This document shows positions 39,687-48,217 of a stretch of DNA of 64,000 nt, one piece after another. This DNA is from Magnetococcales bacterium. GTDB lineage: Bacteria > Pseudomonadota > Magnetococcia > Magnetococcales > Magnetaquicoccaceae. The DNA lies in the NCBI GenBank assembly GCA_011089965.1, contig JAANAU010000004.1:1-64000 (forward strand), given 5' to 3'. The notes beneath the pieces were generated by a model. The model made no database searches. It was not told the DNA's origin and saw nothing but the letters and a program-made list of their open reading frames with translations. Numbering within the stretch: position 1 is the stretch's first letter; each line of letters opens with the position of its first letter. The translations under genes and the position numbers were made by a program.

Positions 39687-41726
39687 CTAGATGAAGAACG
39701 CATTCACGTCCTTGCCCTTTGCGTCCCACTCCTCTTTGCCCTGGGCGAGCAGTTCGGCAGGGGTGGCATCCATAATCGTGGGAGTCACCTCCATGACACG
39801 GGTATACCCCTTCTTGACCGCTGCCAGGTTGTCCTCGACCACCTTTTCGCCGCGCTTGCCAAAGTATTTTTTCAAAGGCTTGGCGACATTGTAGAACAAC
39901 TCCTCTTCGGACATGCCCGCATTCTCGCGGAACGGAGTGACGCGCAGGAAGACTCCCAGCAACACCACACCCTGGAACCGCTGGATCAAAGAGGAGTCGT
40001 TCTTGCAGGATTCACGGGCGATCTGGATGGTATCCACGCCATAGAAGCGAATCCGGTTGGTCTTCATGAAATACTTGGCATACGGCGGCAAGGATTCCCA
40101 CAACGCCTCGGGCGAGGTTTCATCGGTATGCTGGAATACGATCCCCCCTTCCTGCAAACCGACCAGAGGATTCCCCATATACCAGGTGGTGGGATCCATC
40201 AACGGCACAAACTCCACCTGTTTCAACTCGCAGTGGGTCAGGATCTTGCCTTCCGGGATCACCGTCAGATAGGTGTTGGTGGGCAACCCTTTCTTTTCCG
40301 AGCCATATTTCGGTGCAGCCTGCACCCGGAAGCCAAAAATGTCTCCCAACATGGAGGCGATGATCTTGTTGGTGGTGACCGAACCAAACCCACCCACCGA
40401 ATGGGCACGCACCGAAAACGACCCTTGAGGCCGCACATCGGGTTCGATTTCAAAAGGCAGAGCCGTGGGGTGATCGATACCCAGGGTGAAAAACCGTTTG
40501 CCCTTCACCGGACCTGCGATCATATTCTTGACCATGGCCAGAACATGACCCGGAGTCACATCCCGCGAACCCAAACCGGCCGCCCCGGAGAAAACCACAG
40601 GGATCCGCTCCAGCTTGTCAAAGCCGGGCAGGCCCATCATGGCCTTGGCCAGGGAGGCCTCCACATCGGTGGTCAAGGGGTTATCCACCATGGTGGGAAT
40701 GTCACACCGTTCGAGCACGGAGACGGCCTTGCAGTTCCCAATCGCCTTGGCCACCTGTGCAGCGGGAAATGGACGGTAACTGGTGACAATGACCACCCCC
40801 AGCTTGATCCCCATCTTCTCCCGGACGGTCTGAATGGCAGAAGTAGCCGTTTCCGCCGTGGTGCCCATGGCGAGAATCGCATAGTCGGCATCTTCCATCA
40901 TGACCGACTGGGCCAGCTCATAACGACGACCGGTCAGGCGATAAAACTCATCCATGCTGGCCTGAATGATGCCCGGCAGCTTGTCATAATACAGACGTTG
41001 GGCAACCTTGCCTTGCATGTAGGCGTCCTGATTCTGCACCACCCCGATTTGCAATGGCCTGGCCGGATCAAAGATCGCGCGCATCTTGTCACGAGGATTG
41101 CCCAGATATTCACGGATCAGATCATCCTCGGGAAAATTCAGATTCTCGATGGTATGCGTCCCCAGGAAACCATCCTGGACGTTCATCATCGGGGTGAACG
41201 CCTCCTCGGACGCACGCCGGGCAATCATGCACAGATCAGCCGAGGCTTGTACGCTATGGGAAAACAGGATGCCCCATCCGCAATCGGCCACGCCCATGAC
41301 ATCGTCATGACCGGCATGAACGTTCAATGCCTGGGAGGTCAACGCACGCGCGCCAATATTGAGCACCTGCGGCAGACGTTTACCCGAAATCGTATAGAGC
41401 ACCTCTTTCATCAGGATCAAACCTTGACCTGACGTGAAATTGGTCACCCGTCCCCCGGCCAGGGCAAATCCTTCGCAGGCCGAAGCCGAGGAGTGTTCCG
41501 ACTCCAGCTCCATCCAGGCCAAAGGTGTACCCCAGACATTTTTCGCACCATTGGCAACGGCCACCTGATACAACATGCCCATGTTGGTCGAAGAGGTGAT
41601 CGGATAAGCAGCGGCCCCATCAGTGGCGCGTGTCTCCACATAGGTCACCGCATCGGAGCCATCCCCAGTACCCGGAATCCCCGGATAGGGAAATGTCGCC
41701 TTTGCTTGGGCTGTTTGTTCACTCAT
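39687..41726 (-). CDS. Pyruvate:ferredoxin oxidoreductase, alpha-gamma subunit
   Basis: 679 aa, matching the N-terminal half of NifJ-type PFOR. Domain I starts about residue 35 with TDGAAAYPITSSTNMG; FTSGQGLILMKEVLYTISGKRLP and HAGHDDVMGV follow. Domain II is around 270-390, and the gamma domain starts about 430, with AHSVGGFGSVTTNKI. The usual single protein of about 1,200 aa is here split exactly between gamma and the ferredoxin domain. The long intergenic region upstream (124 bp) should hold the promoter of this two-gene unit. Confidence 0.93.
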   Translation of the reverse strand: MSEQTAQAKATFPYPGIPGTGDGSDAVTYVETRATDGAAAYPITSSTNMGMLYQVAVANGAKNVWGTPLAWMELESEHSSASACEGFALAGGRVTNFTSGQGLILMKEVLYTISGKRLPQVLNIGARALTSQALNVHAGHDDVMGVADCGWGILFSHSVQASADLCMIARRASEEAFTPMMNVQDGFLGTHTIENLNFPEDDLIREYLGNPRDKMRAIFDPARPLQIGVVQNQDAYMQGKVAQRLYYDKLPGIIQASMDEFYRLTGRRYELAQSVMMEDADYAILAMGTTAETATSAIQTVREKMGIKLGVVIVTSYRPFPAAQVAKAIGNCKAVSVLERCDIPTMVDNPLTTDVEASLAKAMMGLPGFDKLERIPVVFSGAAGLGSRDVTPGHVLAMVKNMIAGPVKGKRFFTLGIDHPTALPFEIEPDVRPQGSFSVRAHSVGGFGSVTTNKIIASMLGDIFGFRVQAAPKYGSEKKGLPTNTYLTVIPEGKILTHCELKQVEFVPLMDPTTWYMGNPLVGLQEGGIVFQHTDETSPEALWESLPPYAKYFMKTNRIRFYGVDTIQIARESCKNDSSLIQRFQGVVLLGVFLRVTPFRENAGMSEEELFYNVAKPLKKYFGKRGEKVVEDNLAAVKKGYTRVMEVTPTIMDATPAELLAQGKEEWDAKGKDVNAFFI

Positions 41727-41851
41727 AAGAAAAAGCCCTCCAGGGTTTGAGTTCCGTGCACGCCACGAAGTGAAATACAGATTTTATGTGTCTGAATCAT
41801 GGCATGGACGATCATTATATTTTGCACTGCAAAAGAGGTCAAGGATTCCTG

Positions 41852-42466
41852 TCAATCGCATGAATCCAAGCTGAATACACGCCGTCCCAACATGGCCTGA
41901 TACAACGTTGATTCATCCAGATATTCCAACTCGCCGCCCATGGGCAGACCGTGGGCCAGCCGGGTCACCCGCGCCACCAACGGTTGGGCCAGGTGGGCGA
42001 CAAAATGGGCTGTTGCCTCTCCTTCGACCGTGGGATTGGTGGCCACGATCAGCTCCAGACACCCCCCTTGCATCAATCTCTGCTCCAGAGATGCCAGGTG
42101 CAACGCATCCGGTCCCACTCCATCCAGAGGACTCAAACGCCCACCCAAAACATGATACACTCCCTGACCGAGACCAGCCTTTTCCATGGCCAACAGATCC
42201 GACGGCTCCTCAACCACACAGATGCGCCCCCGATCCCGGGAAGGATCGGCACAAATCCAACACAACGCAGCCTCGGAAAGATTATGACACTGTTCACAGG
42301 AACGGATCTGAGCGCGCATCCCTTCCAAGGCATCGATCAACTCGCCAGTTGCCTCCTGTCCCCGACGCAACAAATAATAGGCCATACGCCGCGCACTCTT
42401 CGGACCAATCCCTGGAAATCGGGACAAGACAACCACAACCCGCTCCAAAGATGGGAGTCCTTTCAT
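41852..42466 (-). CDS. recR: Recombination mediator RecR
   Basis: 204 aa, normal length. It has the N-terminal helix-hairpin-helix FPGIGPKSARRMAYYLL, a Cys4 zinc finger (CEQCHN and CWICADPSRD) and a Toprim domain (VVEEPSDLLAMEK; GGRLSPLDGVGP). RecR works with RecF/RecO in recombinational repair. It is the third gene of a dnaX-ybaB-recR set, a very common bacterial order. Confidence 0.96.
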   Translation of the reverse strand: MKGLPSLERVVVVLSRFPGIGPKSARRMAYYLLRRGQEATGELIDALEGMRAQIRSCEQCHNLSEAALCWICADPSRDRGRICVVEEPSDLLAMEKAGLGQGVYHVLGGRLSPLDGVGPDALHLASLEQRLMQGGCLELIVATNPTVEGEATAHFVAHLAQPLVARVTRLAHGLPMGGELEYLDESTLYQAMLGRRVFSLDSCD

Positions 42467-42496
42467 CTCTTCTTTCCTGATTGTCTGGATTTCAAA

Positions 42497-42817
42497 TCAA
42501 AAAGGAAGATTCAGCCCCGGGATTTTCAAACCTCCGGTCAGTTGCGCCATACTGTCGCGCGTGGCTTCCTGGACTTTGCGTTGGGCATCGTTGCACGCTG
42601 CGGCCACCAGATCCTCCAGCATCTCCACATCCTCCCGATCCACCACCGAAGGATCGATCTTGACACGCAAGATCTCCTGCTTGCCATTCATGGTGACCTC
42701 GACCATGCCACCGCCGGATTGCCCGGTCATGGTTTGCGCTGCCAGCTCTTCTTGCAGTTTGGCCATACGGGTTTGCATGGCCTGGGCCTGTTTCATGATC
42801 TCGCCGATATTCTTCAC
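42497..42817 (-). CDS. ybaB: YbaB/EbfC nucleoid-associated protein
   Basis: 106 aa. KNIGEIMKQAQAMQTRMAK is the typical N-terminal helix of the family, followed by the central beta sheet (GGMVEVTMNGKQE) and the C-terminal helical EDLVAAACNDA. It binds DNA as a dimer. The start is GTG at 42817, overlapping the dnaX stop by four bases (GTGA). An ATG seven codons later would remove part of the conserved helix. Confidence 0.95.
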   Translation of the reverse strand: MKNIGEIMKQAQAMQTRMAKLQEELAAQTMTGQSGGGMVEVTMNGKQEILRVKIDPSVVDREDVEMLEDLVAAACNDAQRKVQEATRDSMAQLTGGLKIPGLNLPF

Positions 42818-44529
42818 GCTCTACCCTCCATTCGCACTCCATCTGTTGGATCCACTCTGGCTGCCAAAGGTTCCACGGCTATCATTCTGGCAGAAAAAGT
42901 GGTGATCAAACGTTGCACATCCGGGCGCGCCAACAACTCCTGTTCAAGTTTGTAACGCAACTCCTTCTCCAACCGTTCTGCCCGCTCCTGCAAGGTTTCA
43001 GGACGGGAGGCGGAAGAGGCCGGTTCCACACGCACCCGGATATCGGACCGTCCACACCCCTGCAACAACTCCCCCATCAATTCGGTCATCCGTTCCGGAG
43101 TGCCGAAACACTCATCCACCAGTCGCAAACGCAACCACCGCTCGCCCTCGGAACGCTCCGCATCAAAGGAGAGACAAGCCACCTGTCCCCACATTTTCCG
43201 GGCAATCTCCTGACCATGACCGACAGCCGAAGACAACAGCCCTTCCCAGGCGGTCACGGTTGCACTCTCTTGCTGCTCTTTTTCCAGGGACGACGGTGGT
43301 TTGGTAATCGTGACACTTCCGGAGAGCACGGGACGAATGGCCGACGGTTCCGCACCCGGTGGCATGGAAAAAGCCGGAGCAGCTCCGGATGCCACCACGG
43401 AGGGGATCCCTGCCGGAACCGCTGGCGGTCCCCCGGAACCGGAAACAAGCATGGCAATGATTTTATCCAGATCGGGTATCGGCTTGAGATAGGCAGCCCG
43501 CAACAGGAGCATCTCCAATGCCTGGGCCGGCTGCTCTGCCAGTTTGATCTCCCCTTCCCCTTTCAGAAAGGTCTGATACACCATCTGCAATTGTTCCAGG
43601 GAGGGGCCGGACCCACCGGCAGAAGCACCACGGACCACCCTCTCACGGGTGCGACGATGCACCCGATCCAAAAGATCGCGCACCACGGCCAGCGGCTCCA
43701 CACCCGCCAGGTGAAACTGTTCCGCAGCCTGCAACACTGCGCTCCCCTGCCCGGCCAACACCTGGTCCAACAACCGTTCCACAGCCTCCAGATCGGTCAG
43801 GCCCAGCAATCCATGCACCGCAGCATGACGGACCTCGCCCTGCCCATGGGCAATCACCTGATCCAGCAGGGACAATCCATCCCGTACCGAACCATCCGCA
43901 GCGCGTGCCACCGCCTCCAGTGCGGCCTCATCCCAGGCGATCCCCTCTTGACGCAGGATGGTTTCCAAATGCCCGATCAATTGCGGCACGGTCAGCCGTT
44001 TGAGGTCGTGGCGCTGACACCGGCTCAGGATGGTGGCGGGAATCTTGCGGGGTTCGGTTGTGGCAAAAATGAATTTGACGTGGGCTGGCGGCTCTTCCAA
44101 GGTCTTCAACAGCGCGTTGAACGACTGGGTGGAGAGCATATGGATCTCATCGAGAATAAAAACCTTGAACGGAGAAGAGGCCGGGGCATAGGGAGCCAGC
44201 TCCAGAAGCTCCCGCATCTGCTCCACCTTGGTGCGGGAAGCGGCATCGATCTCCATGACATCCGGATGAGCACCGGCGATCACCTCCTGACAGGAGTCAC
44301 AGCCACCGCACGGCTCCGGGGTGGTCGTCTGACGACAGTTGAGCCGCATGGCCAGAATGCGCGCCAGGGTGGTCTTCCCGACACCGCGCGTTCCGGAAAA
44401 CAGAAAGGCATGGGGAACCCGTCCGGTACGAATGGCGTTTTGAAGCGCCTGCACCACGTGTTGCTGACCGACCAGCGCATCGAAACTCCTCGGCCGCCAG
44501 CGGCGTGCCAGCACGACATAAGAGGACAT
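42814..44529 (-). CDS. dnaX: DNA polymerase III subunits tau/gamma
   Basis: 571 aa clamp-loader ATPase. It has the start YVVLARRWRPRSFDALVGQ, Walker A GTRGVGKTT, a Cys4 zinc module (CGGCDSCQEV), Walker B FILDEIHML, and the arginine-finger SRCQR. Domains I-III end near residue 370; a Pro/Ser-rich linker and a C-terminal tau-like domain follow. A short A-run at 43279-43283 falls after domain III, and a -1 slip there would yield a protein of about 425 aa, like the E. coli gamma form. The run is weaker than the E. coli slippery site. The gene overlaps ybaB. Confidence 0.96.
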   Translation of the reverse strand: MSSYVVLARRWRPRSFDALVGQQHVVQALQNAIRTGRVPHAFLFSGTRGVGKTTLARILAMRLNCRQTTTPEPCGGCDSCQEVIAGAHPDVMEIDAASRTKVEQMRELLELAPYAPASSPFKVFILDEIHMLSTQSFNALLKTLEEPPAHVKFIFATTEPRKIPATILSRCQRHDLKRLTVPQLIGHLETILRQEGIAWDEAALEAVARAADGSVRDGLSLLDQVIAHGQGEVRHAAVHGLLGLTDLEAVERLLDQVLAGQGSAVLQAAEQFHLAGVEPLAVVRDLLDRVHRRTRERVVRGASAGGSGPSLEQLQMVYQTFLKGEGEIKLAEQPAQALEMLLLRAAYLKPIPDLDKIIAMLVSGSGGPPAVPAGIPSVVASGAAPAFSMPPGAEPSAIRPVLSGSVTITKPPSSLEKEQQESATVTAWEGLLSSAVGHGQEIARKMWGQVACLSFDAERSEGERWLRLRLVDECFGTPERMTELMGELLQGCGRSDIRVRVEPASSASRPETLQERAERLEKELRYKLEQELLARPDVQRLITTFSARMIAVEPLAARVDPTDGVRMEGRA

Positions 44530-44555
44530 GGATGCTTACCCTTGGGTTGGATTAA

Positions 44556-44673
44556 GGGCGGCTCCGGTCAGATGGAATACGGCACACAGAAGATCCCGCT
44601 GCCGCTGCTACCTTCCGGTCCTGACGGGGTTCACGGGTTTCTGTTGCGTATGACCTGACCATCAACGCCGCCC
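44556..44673 (-). ncRNA. ffs: Signal recognition particle RNA, small bacterial type
   Basis: The minus strand contains the universally conserved SRP helix 8 sequence GTCAGGACCGGAAGGTAGCAGC with its GGAA tetraloop and the asymmetric internal loop. The ends GGGCGGC and GCCGCCC pair to close the long rod. It should bind Ffh for co-translational membrane targeting. It lies 26 nt upstream of dnaX, where ffs is often found. The exact ends are estimated from the pairing. Confidence 0.92.
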
Positions 44674-44751
44674 ACAGATCAATAGACACGAAAGCGATGG
44701 CTTTCGGAGGGAGGATCAATGGGTTGGAGAAAGTCAATTCGTCTTGACAAG

Positions 44752-44841
44752 TGGCGGAGAGAGAGGGATTCGAACCCTCGGTACTGGTTAGAGTACACAC
44801 GCTTTCCAGGCGTGCACCTTCAACCGCTCGGTCATCTCTCC
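44752..44841 (-). tRNA. tRNA-Ser (anticodon GGA)
   Basis: A 90-nt class II tRNA with acceptor stem GGAGAGA/TCTCTCC, an encoded CCA end, a long variable arm, and the T-loop GGTTCGAATCC. The anticodon loop is CTGGAAA, giving anticodon GGA for the codons UCC and UCU. Confidence 0.96.
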
Positions 44842-44860
44842 ACGACCAATCTTGCTGACA

Positions 44861-45334
44861 TCACACCATTACATCACAATGAACGCCACAATTCAAGGAA
44901 GCACGTTTCATCCCGAAAAAAAATTGCAACAATCCCAGTGCCACTGGCGCATCCTGTTGTTCCTGAAAGCCAGACAACGTGGTGGCTGCGGGCAGTTCCA
45001 ACGGTCGCGGCGCCGCAAAACGCAACTCCGAGATGCGGGCCAGGGTGATGGCTTCACGACACATGGGACAGGGTTCCAAAGAGACGGTCAACCGGGTTCC
45101 AGGCAGACGATAGTTCCCCACCCGCTCGGCAGCCAGCCGCAACACCCGCACCTCGGCATGCCCGAGCGGATCCGAAGAGTCCACGCATCGGTTTCCCAAC
45201 AGAGCCAACGGACGGCCCACCGGATCGGTCAAAACCGCACCGACCGGGATTTCGGCCCGCGCGCCGGCCTCGGCAGCCGCAACCAATGCCAGCAGGCTCC
45301 AGGCCCGTGGGTTCTCCACCCAGATCCGACTCAC
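44861..45334 (-). CDS. Divergent TadA-like tRNA adenosine deaminase
   Basis: 157 aa, cytidine-deaminase fold. Zinc/catalytic motifs are intact: HAEVRVL (His and catalytic Glu) and EPCPMCREA (two Cys). IPVGAVLTD and NRCVDSSDPLGHAE also fit TadA, which converts A34 to inosine in tRNA-Arg. However, the usual segment after the second motif (in TadA a D-x-K-x-G-A stretch) reads AAPRPLELPA, and Ala-Gly in PCxMCAGA is Arg-Glu. It may be a true but fast-evolving TadA or a relative with another substrate. The start is GTG, overlapping the upstream stop (GTGA). Confidence 0.72.
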   Translation of the reverse strand: MSRIWVENPRAWSLLALVAAAEAGARAEIPVGAVLTDPVGRPLALLGNRCVDSSDPLGHAEVRVLRLAAERVGNYRLPGTRLTVSLEPCPMCREAITLARISELRFAAPRPLELPAATTLSGFQEQQDAPVALGLLQFFFGMKRASLNCGVHCDVMV

Positions 45335-45888
45335 CGCGCATCCACCTGTGGTGTATCGGCATGCCCCAAAAAGGTCAGATCAAAACGCGGGTGATCCCAG
45401 GCCGTCTGGGCCGAGTCGCGGGCAAACAACCACCCTTCATGGAAGGATTTGCGATCCGAATTTTTCAGCTCCACCCATACCGCCGGATTGACATGCCCTT
45501 CCGGACCATGGACCGCCTCGCCATCACGGATCACCAGATCCGGCGCATAGGCACGGGGCAGCAGCCATCCGCCCCAGGGGGTGGCATGCAACTCACCCAC
45601 GGCAATCACCAATTGATCGATTCGCATGGTCCGTTTGTCCAACAGACGAAACCGCATGGGCAGACCGGTCGAAGCGCGCGCCATGGCATCCGTAGGCCGG
45701 GCATGCAGTTGATGCACATGGGGAGCCAGAGGCAAACGCGGGGTTTTATTGGTATTGCTTTCCAGGGAGAGAAATTTGGATTTGGTCGTTGGTTCCGGCA
45801 ACCCTTTGACCAGACCCACCACTCCGCCTGCGATGAGCATCAACAACACCCAGGGCCACAGTCGCATGGTTCTTCCACTGTTTTTCAT
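45331..45888 (-). CDS. DUF2155-like exported protein
   Basis: 185 aa with an N-terminal membrane anchor or signal (MRLWPWVLLMLIAGGVVGLV, about residues 8-27). The exported part includes RFRLLDKRTMRIDQLVIAVGE and ends HEGWLFARDSAQTAWDHP followed by FDLTFLG. Conversion of a dye-like GW-F-A-P-H-P-FD pattern resembles DUF2155 proteins of alphaproteobacteria; I am not certain. The start ATG at 45888 has a GGTGA upstream. It overlaps the TadA-like gene and follows the ferredoxin gene at 4 nt. The function is unknown. Confidence 0.6.
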   Translation of the reverse strand: MKNSGRTMRLWPWVLLMLIAGGVVGLVKGLPEPTTKSKFLSLESNTNKTPRLPLAPHVHQLHARPTDAMARASTGLPMRFRLLDKRTMRIDQLVIAVGELHATPWGGWLLPRAYAPDLVIRDGEAVHGPEGHVNPAVWVELKNSDRKSFHEGWLFARDSAQTAWDHPRFDLTFLGHADTPQVDAR

Positions 45889-45892
45889 GGAT

Positions 45893-46255
45893 TCACCCCA
45901 CTGGAGGCTGCGTGGCGTCGTGGCGCAACAACAAACGCTCCACCCGTTCACCCGCCACAATATGGCGATCCAGGATTTCGTCCACGTCTGCCAACGTGCG
46001 GTAGTGATACCACACCCCTTCCGGATAGATCACCAGCACCGGACCCAGTTCACAACGGTCCAGACAGCCGGATTGGTTGATGCGCACACTGCCCAGATTG
46101 GGCATGGCCTTGGCACGAAATTTCAAATGGCCCTGCAAATCCACCGCCCCCTTGCGGGCACAATCCCCTCTGGGATGGGCCGGATCGCGGCTGTTGGTGC
46201 AGCAAAATACATGAATATCATAAAACAAACCCTCTGAACCCTGTGACACCATCAC
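45893..46255 (-). CDS. Thioredoxin-like [2Fe-2S] ferredoxin
   Basis: 120 aa with the four-Cys pattern of thioredoxin-fold [2Fe-2S] ferredoxins: CCTNSRDPAHPRGDCARKG near the N-terminus and SGCLDRCELGPVLVIYPEG in the second half. It is probably a soluble electron carrier. Two ATG codons in a row start the gene (46255 or 46252). It heads the three-gene minus-strand unit with the DUF2155-like and TadA-like genes, and is divergent from the copper-type operon. Confidence 0.85.
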   Translation of the reverse strand: MMVSQGSEGLFYDIHVFCCTNSRDPAHPRGDCARKGAVDLQGHLKFRAKAMPNLGSVRINQSGCLDRCELGPVLVIYPEGVWYHYRTLADVDEILDRHIVAGERVERLLLRHDATQPPVG

Positions 46256-46546
46256 GCTCTCCTCAATTCACGAACATCCCGATTCCGCAACATTTGGAAA
46301 ACTCTCTCCAAAGATGATCCTATATCCTATCCGGAATCACCAGCACCTTGGTACAAAATCCTCATCATTGGCCGCTTTTCCTGCTGTGTCAGCGGTGTGT
46401 CAAATGACCGCATGCGTGTGGCAAATCACACACCAGAGAGATCAAGAGGATATTTATTTGTTTTTATATCATATAATTATCAGTTGGTCATCCATGTGCA
46501 ATCCCTCTCATTGGGATCACCATCATACCAAACTCAGGAGCTGCTC
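46256..46546. promoter_or_regulatory. Divergent intergenic region before the 14-gene operon
   Basis: 291 bp without a convincing gene. It is AT-rich toward the right (46440-46490), consistent with a promoter for the plus-strand operon, and it must also hold the promoter for the ferredoxin gene. I see no clear copper-responsive (CueR/CopY-type) dyad by eye. Confidence 0.4.
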
Positions 46547-46732
46547 ATGAAGTCATCCGCCCCGGGCGCAGCGCATCACAAACCGGTGCCGTTGGGTTCT
46601 TTATTGCTGGGAACGGGTCTGACCCTGACCGCACTCATTCTGATCCCGGCGCTGGCCCAACGCTGGGGCATTGGTGCCGGTCTGACCGGAGCCTTGCGCG
46701 TGGCTGCCACACGCGCTGCGCAAAAAATATGA
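46547..46732 (+). CDS. Small single-pass membrane protein, first gene of the copper-type operon
   Basis: 61 aa with one transmembrane helix (about residues 17-37, LGSLLLGTGLTLTALILIPA) and a basic C-terminus. The ATG has AGGAG about 7 nt upstream. No family recognised. It overlaps the next gene by four bases (ATGA), which supports it being real. As the opener of the operon it may be a small subunit of the ABC transporter below. Confidence 0.65.
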   Translation: MKSSAPGAAHHKPVPLGSLLLGTGLTLTALILIPALAQRWGIGAGLTGALRVAATRAAQKI

Positions 46733-47100
46733 ATCGATCCTGTTCTCCCCGGAACCGTGGCATGCCTGGCTGGGCATGGCGACCTGCCACCGTGGTGGCC
46801 TGGCTGGCCGTTCTGACCCTGTTGGCTTTTGGCGCAACCGTGCTGGATGCCTGGTGGTGGCGCGGCACCCGAACCACTCACGCCACAACGCAACAACTGG
46901 TGGGACAACTCCTTTTGACCGATCTGGCCCTGTTTACCGAAGCCCGCTACACCCGCCATATCAGTCAGGCGGATCGTCACACCCCATTTCAGGATCATCC
47001 GGTGGCGCTGGAACACTTCCCGAGCGGTTCTCTGGTCTCCCCTGTACGGATTCCGACGCACATGCCCACGGATCAGCCCGATGCCCACACCCTGGATTGA
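46729..47100 (+). CDS. Membrane-anchored periplasmic protein, unknown
   Basis: 123 aa with one N-terminal membrane helix (about 20-40: VVAWLAVLTLLAFGATVLDA) and a periplasmic-side tail rich in His and Thr. Tryptophans cluster after the helix (WWWRG). No family recognised. It overlaps both neighbours (4 nt upstream, 20 nt downstream). It could be an accessory subunit for the permease encoded next. Confidence 0.65.
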   Translation: MNRSCSPRNRGMPGWAWRPATVVAWLAVLTLLAFGATVLDAWWWRGTRTTHATTQQLVGQLLLTDLALFTEARYTRHISQADRHTPFQDHPVALEHFPSGSLVSPVRIPTHMPTDQPDAHTLD

Positions 47101-48217
47101 ACGACAGGCAGCCTTCATCGATCATGCCGTGCGCGCCATGGGCAGACGACGCACCCACCAGATCGGTTTGTGGCTGGTCTATACCCTGCTGGTGTTTCTG
47201 CTGGCATCGGTGATGCTGTTTGCCCACGCCTTGCGCCACGAAGCGCGCCTGCTGTTGCAGGATGCCCCGGAACTGGTGGTCCAACGCCTGGAAGGGGGAC
47301 GTCACGCCCTGATCTCTGAAACCCATCTTCAAATCTTGCACGGCATTCGGGGGGTGGGAACGATCACGCCCCGGCTGTGGGGCTATTACTATGATCCGGT
47401 CTCCCGCGCCAACTACACCCTGATGACCCCGCCCGCCAATCCACCACCACCCGGTCAGATGACCATCGGTGCCGGAGTCTCCCGAGTGAGCGGATTGACC
47501 AGCGGAGATCTCTTTTCCATGCCAGGCAGTGACGGCATCAAACGTACCCTGGTGGTGCGCGATCTGTTGTCCGCGGCCTCGGAACTGGTCAGCAGCGATC
47601 TGATCCTGATGAACGCTGCCGATCTGCGCCCATTGCTGGGCATTCCGGCTGGCTGGTACACCGATGTCGCCCTGACCGTGGCCCAACCCAGAGAAGTGAA
47701 CAAAGTGGCCGAAAAGGTGATGCAACGCATGCCGGATGCGCGCCCGATCCAACGCCAGGAGCTGTTGCGCACCTATCATGCCCTGTTCGACTGGCGCGAA
47801 GGGATTCTGCTCACCCTCCTGGGCGTGGTCCTGTTGGCGTTTGCGATCCTGGTCTGGGACAAAGCCAGCGGCCTGAGCGCCGATGAACGACGGGAGATCG
47901 GCATTCTCAAGGCCATTGGCTGGCAAACCGGCGAAGTGCTCGCCATGAAACTCTGGGAGGGAACCCTGGTCTCCATGAGTGCCTTTCTGATTGGCTATGT
48001 GACAGCCTATGTGCATGTCTTCGTGACTCCGGCCCCTCTGATCGGTGCGGTACTCAAGGGATGGGCCGTACTCTATCCGGAGTTCGTACTGACCCCGCGC
48101 GTGGAGGGCTTGCAGGTGCTGACTCTGTTCTTTTTCACGGTCTTTCCCTTTATTGCCGCCCTGGTGATCCCGGCCTGGAAGGCTGCCATCACGGATCCGG
48201 ACGCGGTCATGCGATGA
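47081..48217 (+). CDS. MacB/FtsX-type ABC transporter permease
   Basis: 378 aa with the FtsX/MacB plan: helix 1 at about 28-50, a large periplasmic domain about 51-240, then three helices near 247-270, 295-320 and 347-370. ERREIGILKAIGW after helix 2 is the classic coupling motif of the family. It pairs with the ATPase encoded next through a four-base ATGA overlap. MacB-type systems work as mechanotransducers or exporters of lipoproteins and other substrates; here the neighbours suggest a link with copper-protein maturation. Confidence 0.9.
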   Translation: MPTPWIERQAAFIDHAVRAMGRRRTHQIGLWLVYTLLVFLLASVMLFAHALRHEARLLLQDAPELVVQRLEGGRHALISETHLQILHGIRGVGTITPRLWGYYYDPVSRANYTLMTPPANPPPPGQMTIGAGVSRVSGLTSGDLFSMPGSDGIKRTLVVRDLLSAASELVSSDLILMNAADLRPLLGIPAGWYTDVALTVAQPREVNKVAEKVMQRMPDARPIQRQELLRTYHALFDWREGILLTLLGVVLLAFAILVWDKASGLSADERREIGILKAIGWQTGEVLAMKLWEGTLVSMSAFLIGYVTAYVHVFVTPAPLIGAVLKGWAVLYPEFVLTPRVEGLQVLTLFFFTVFPFIAALVIPAWKAAITDPDAVMR

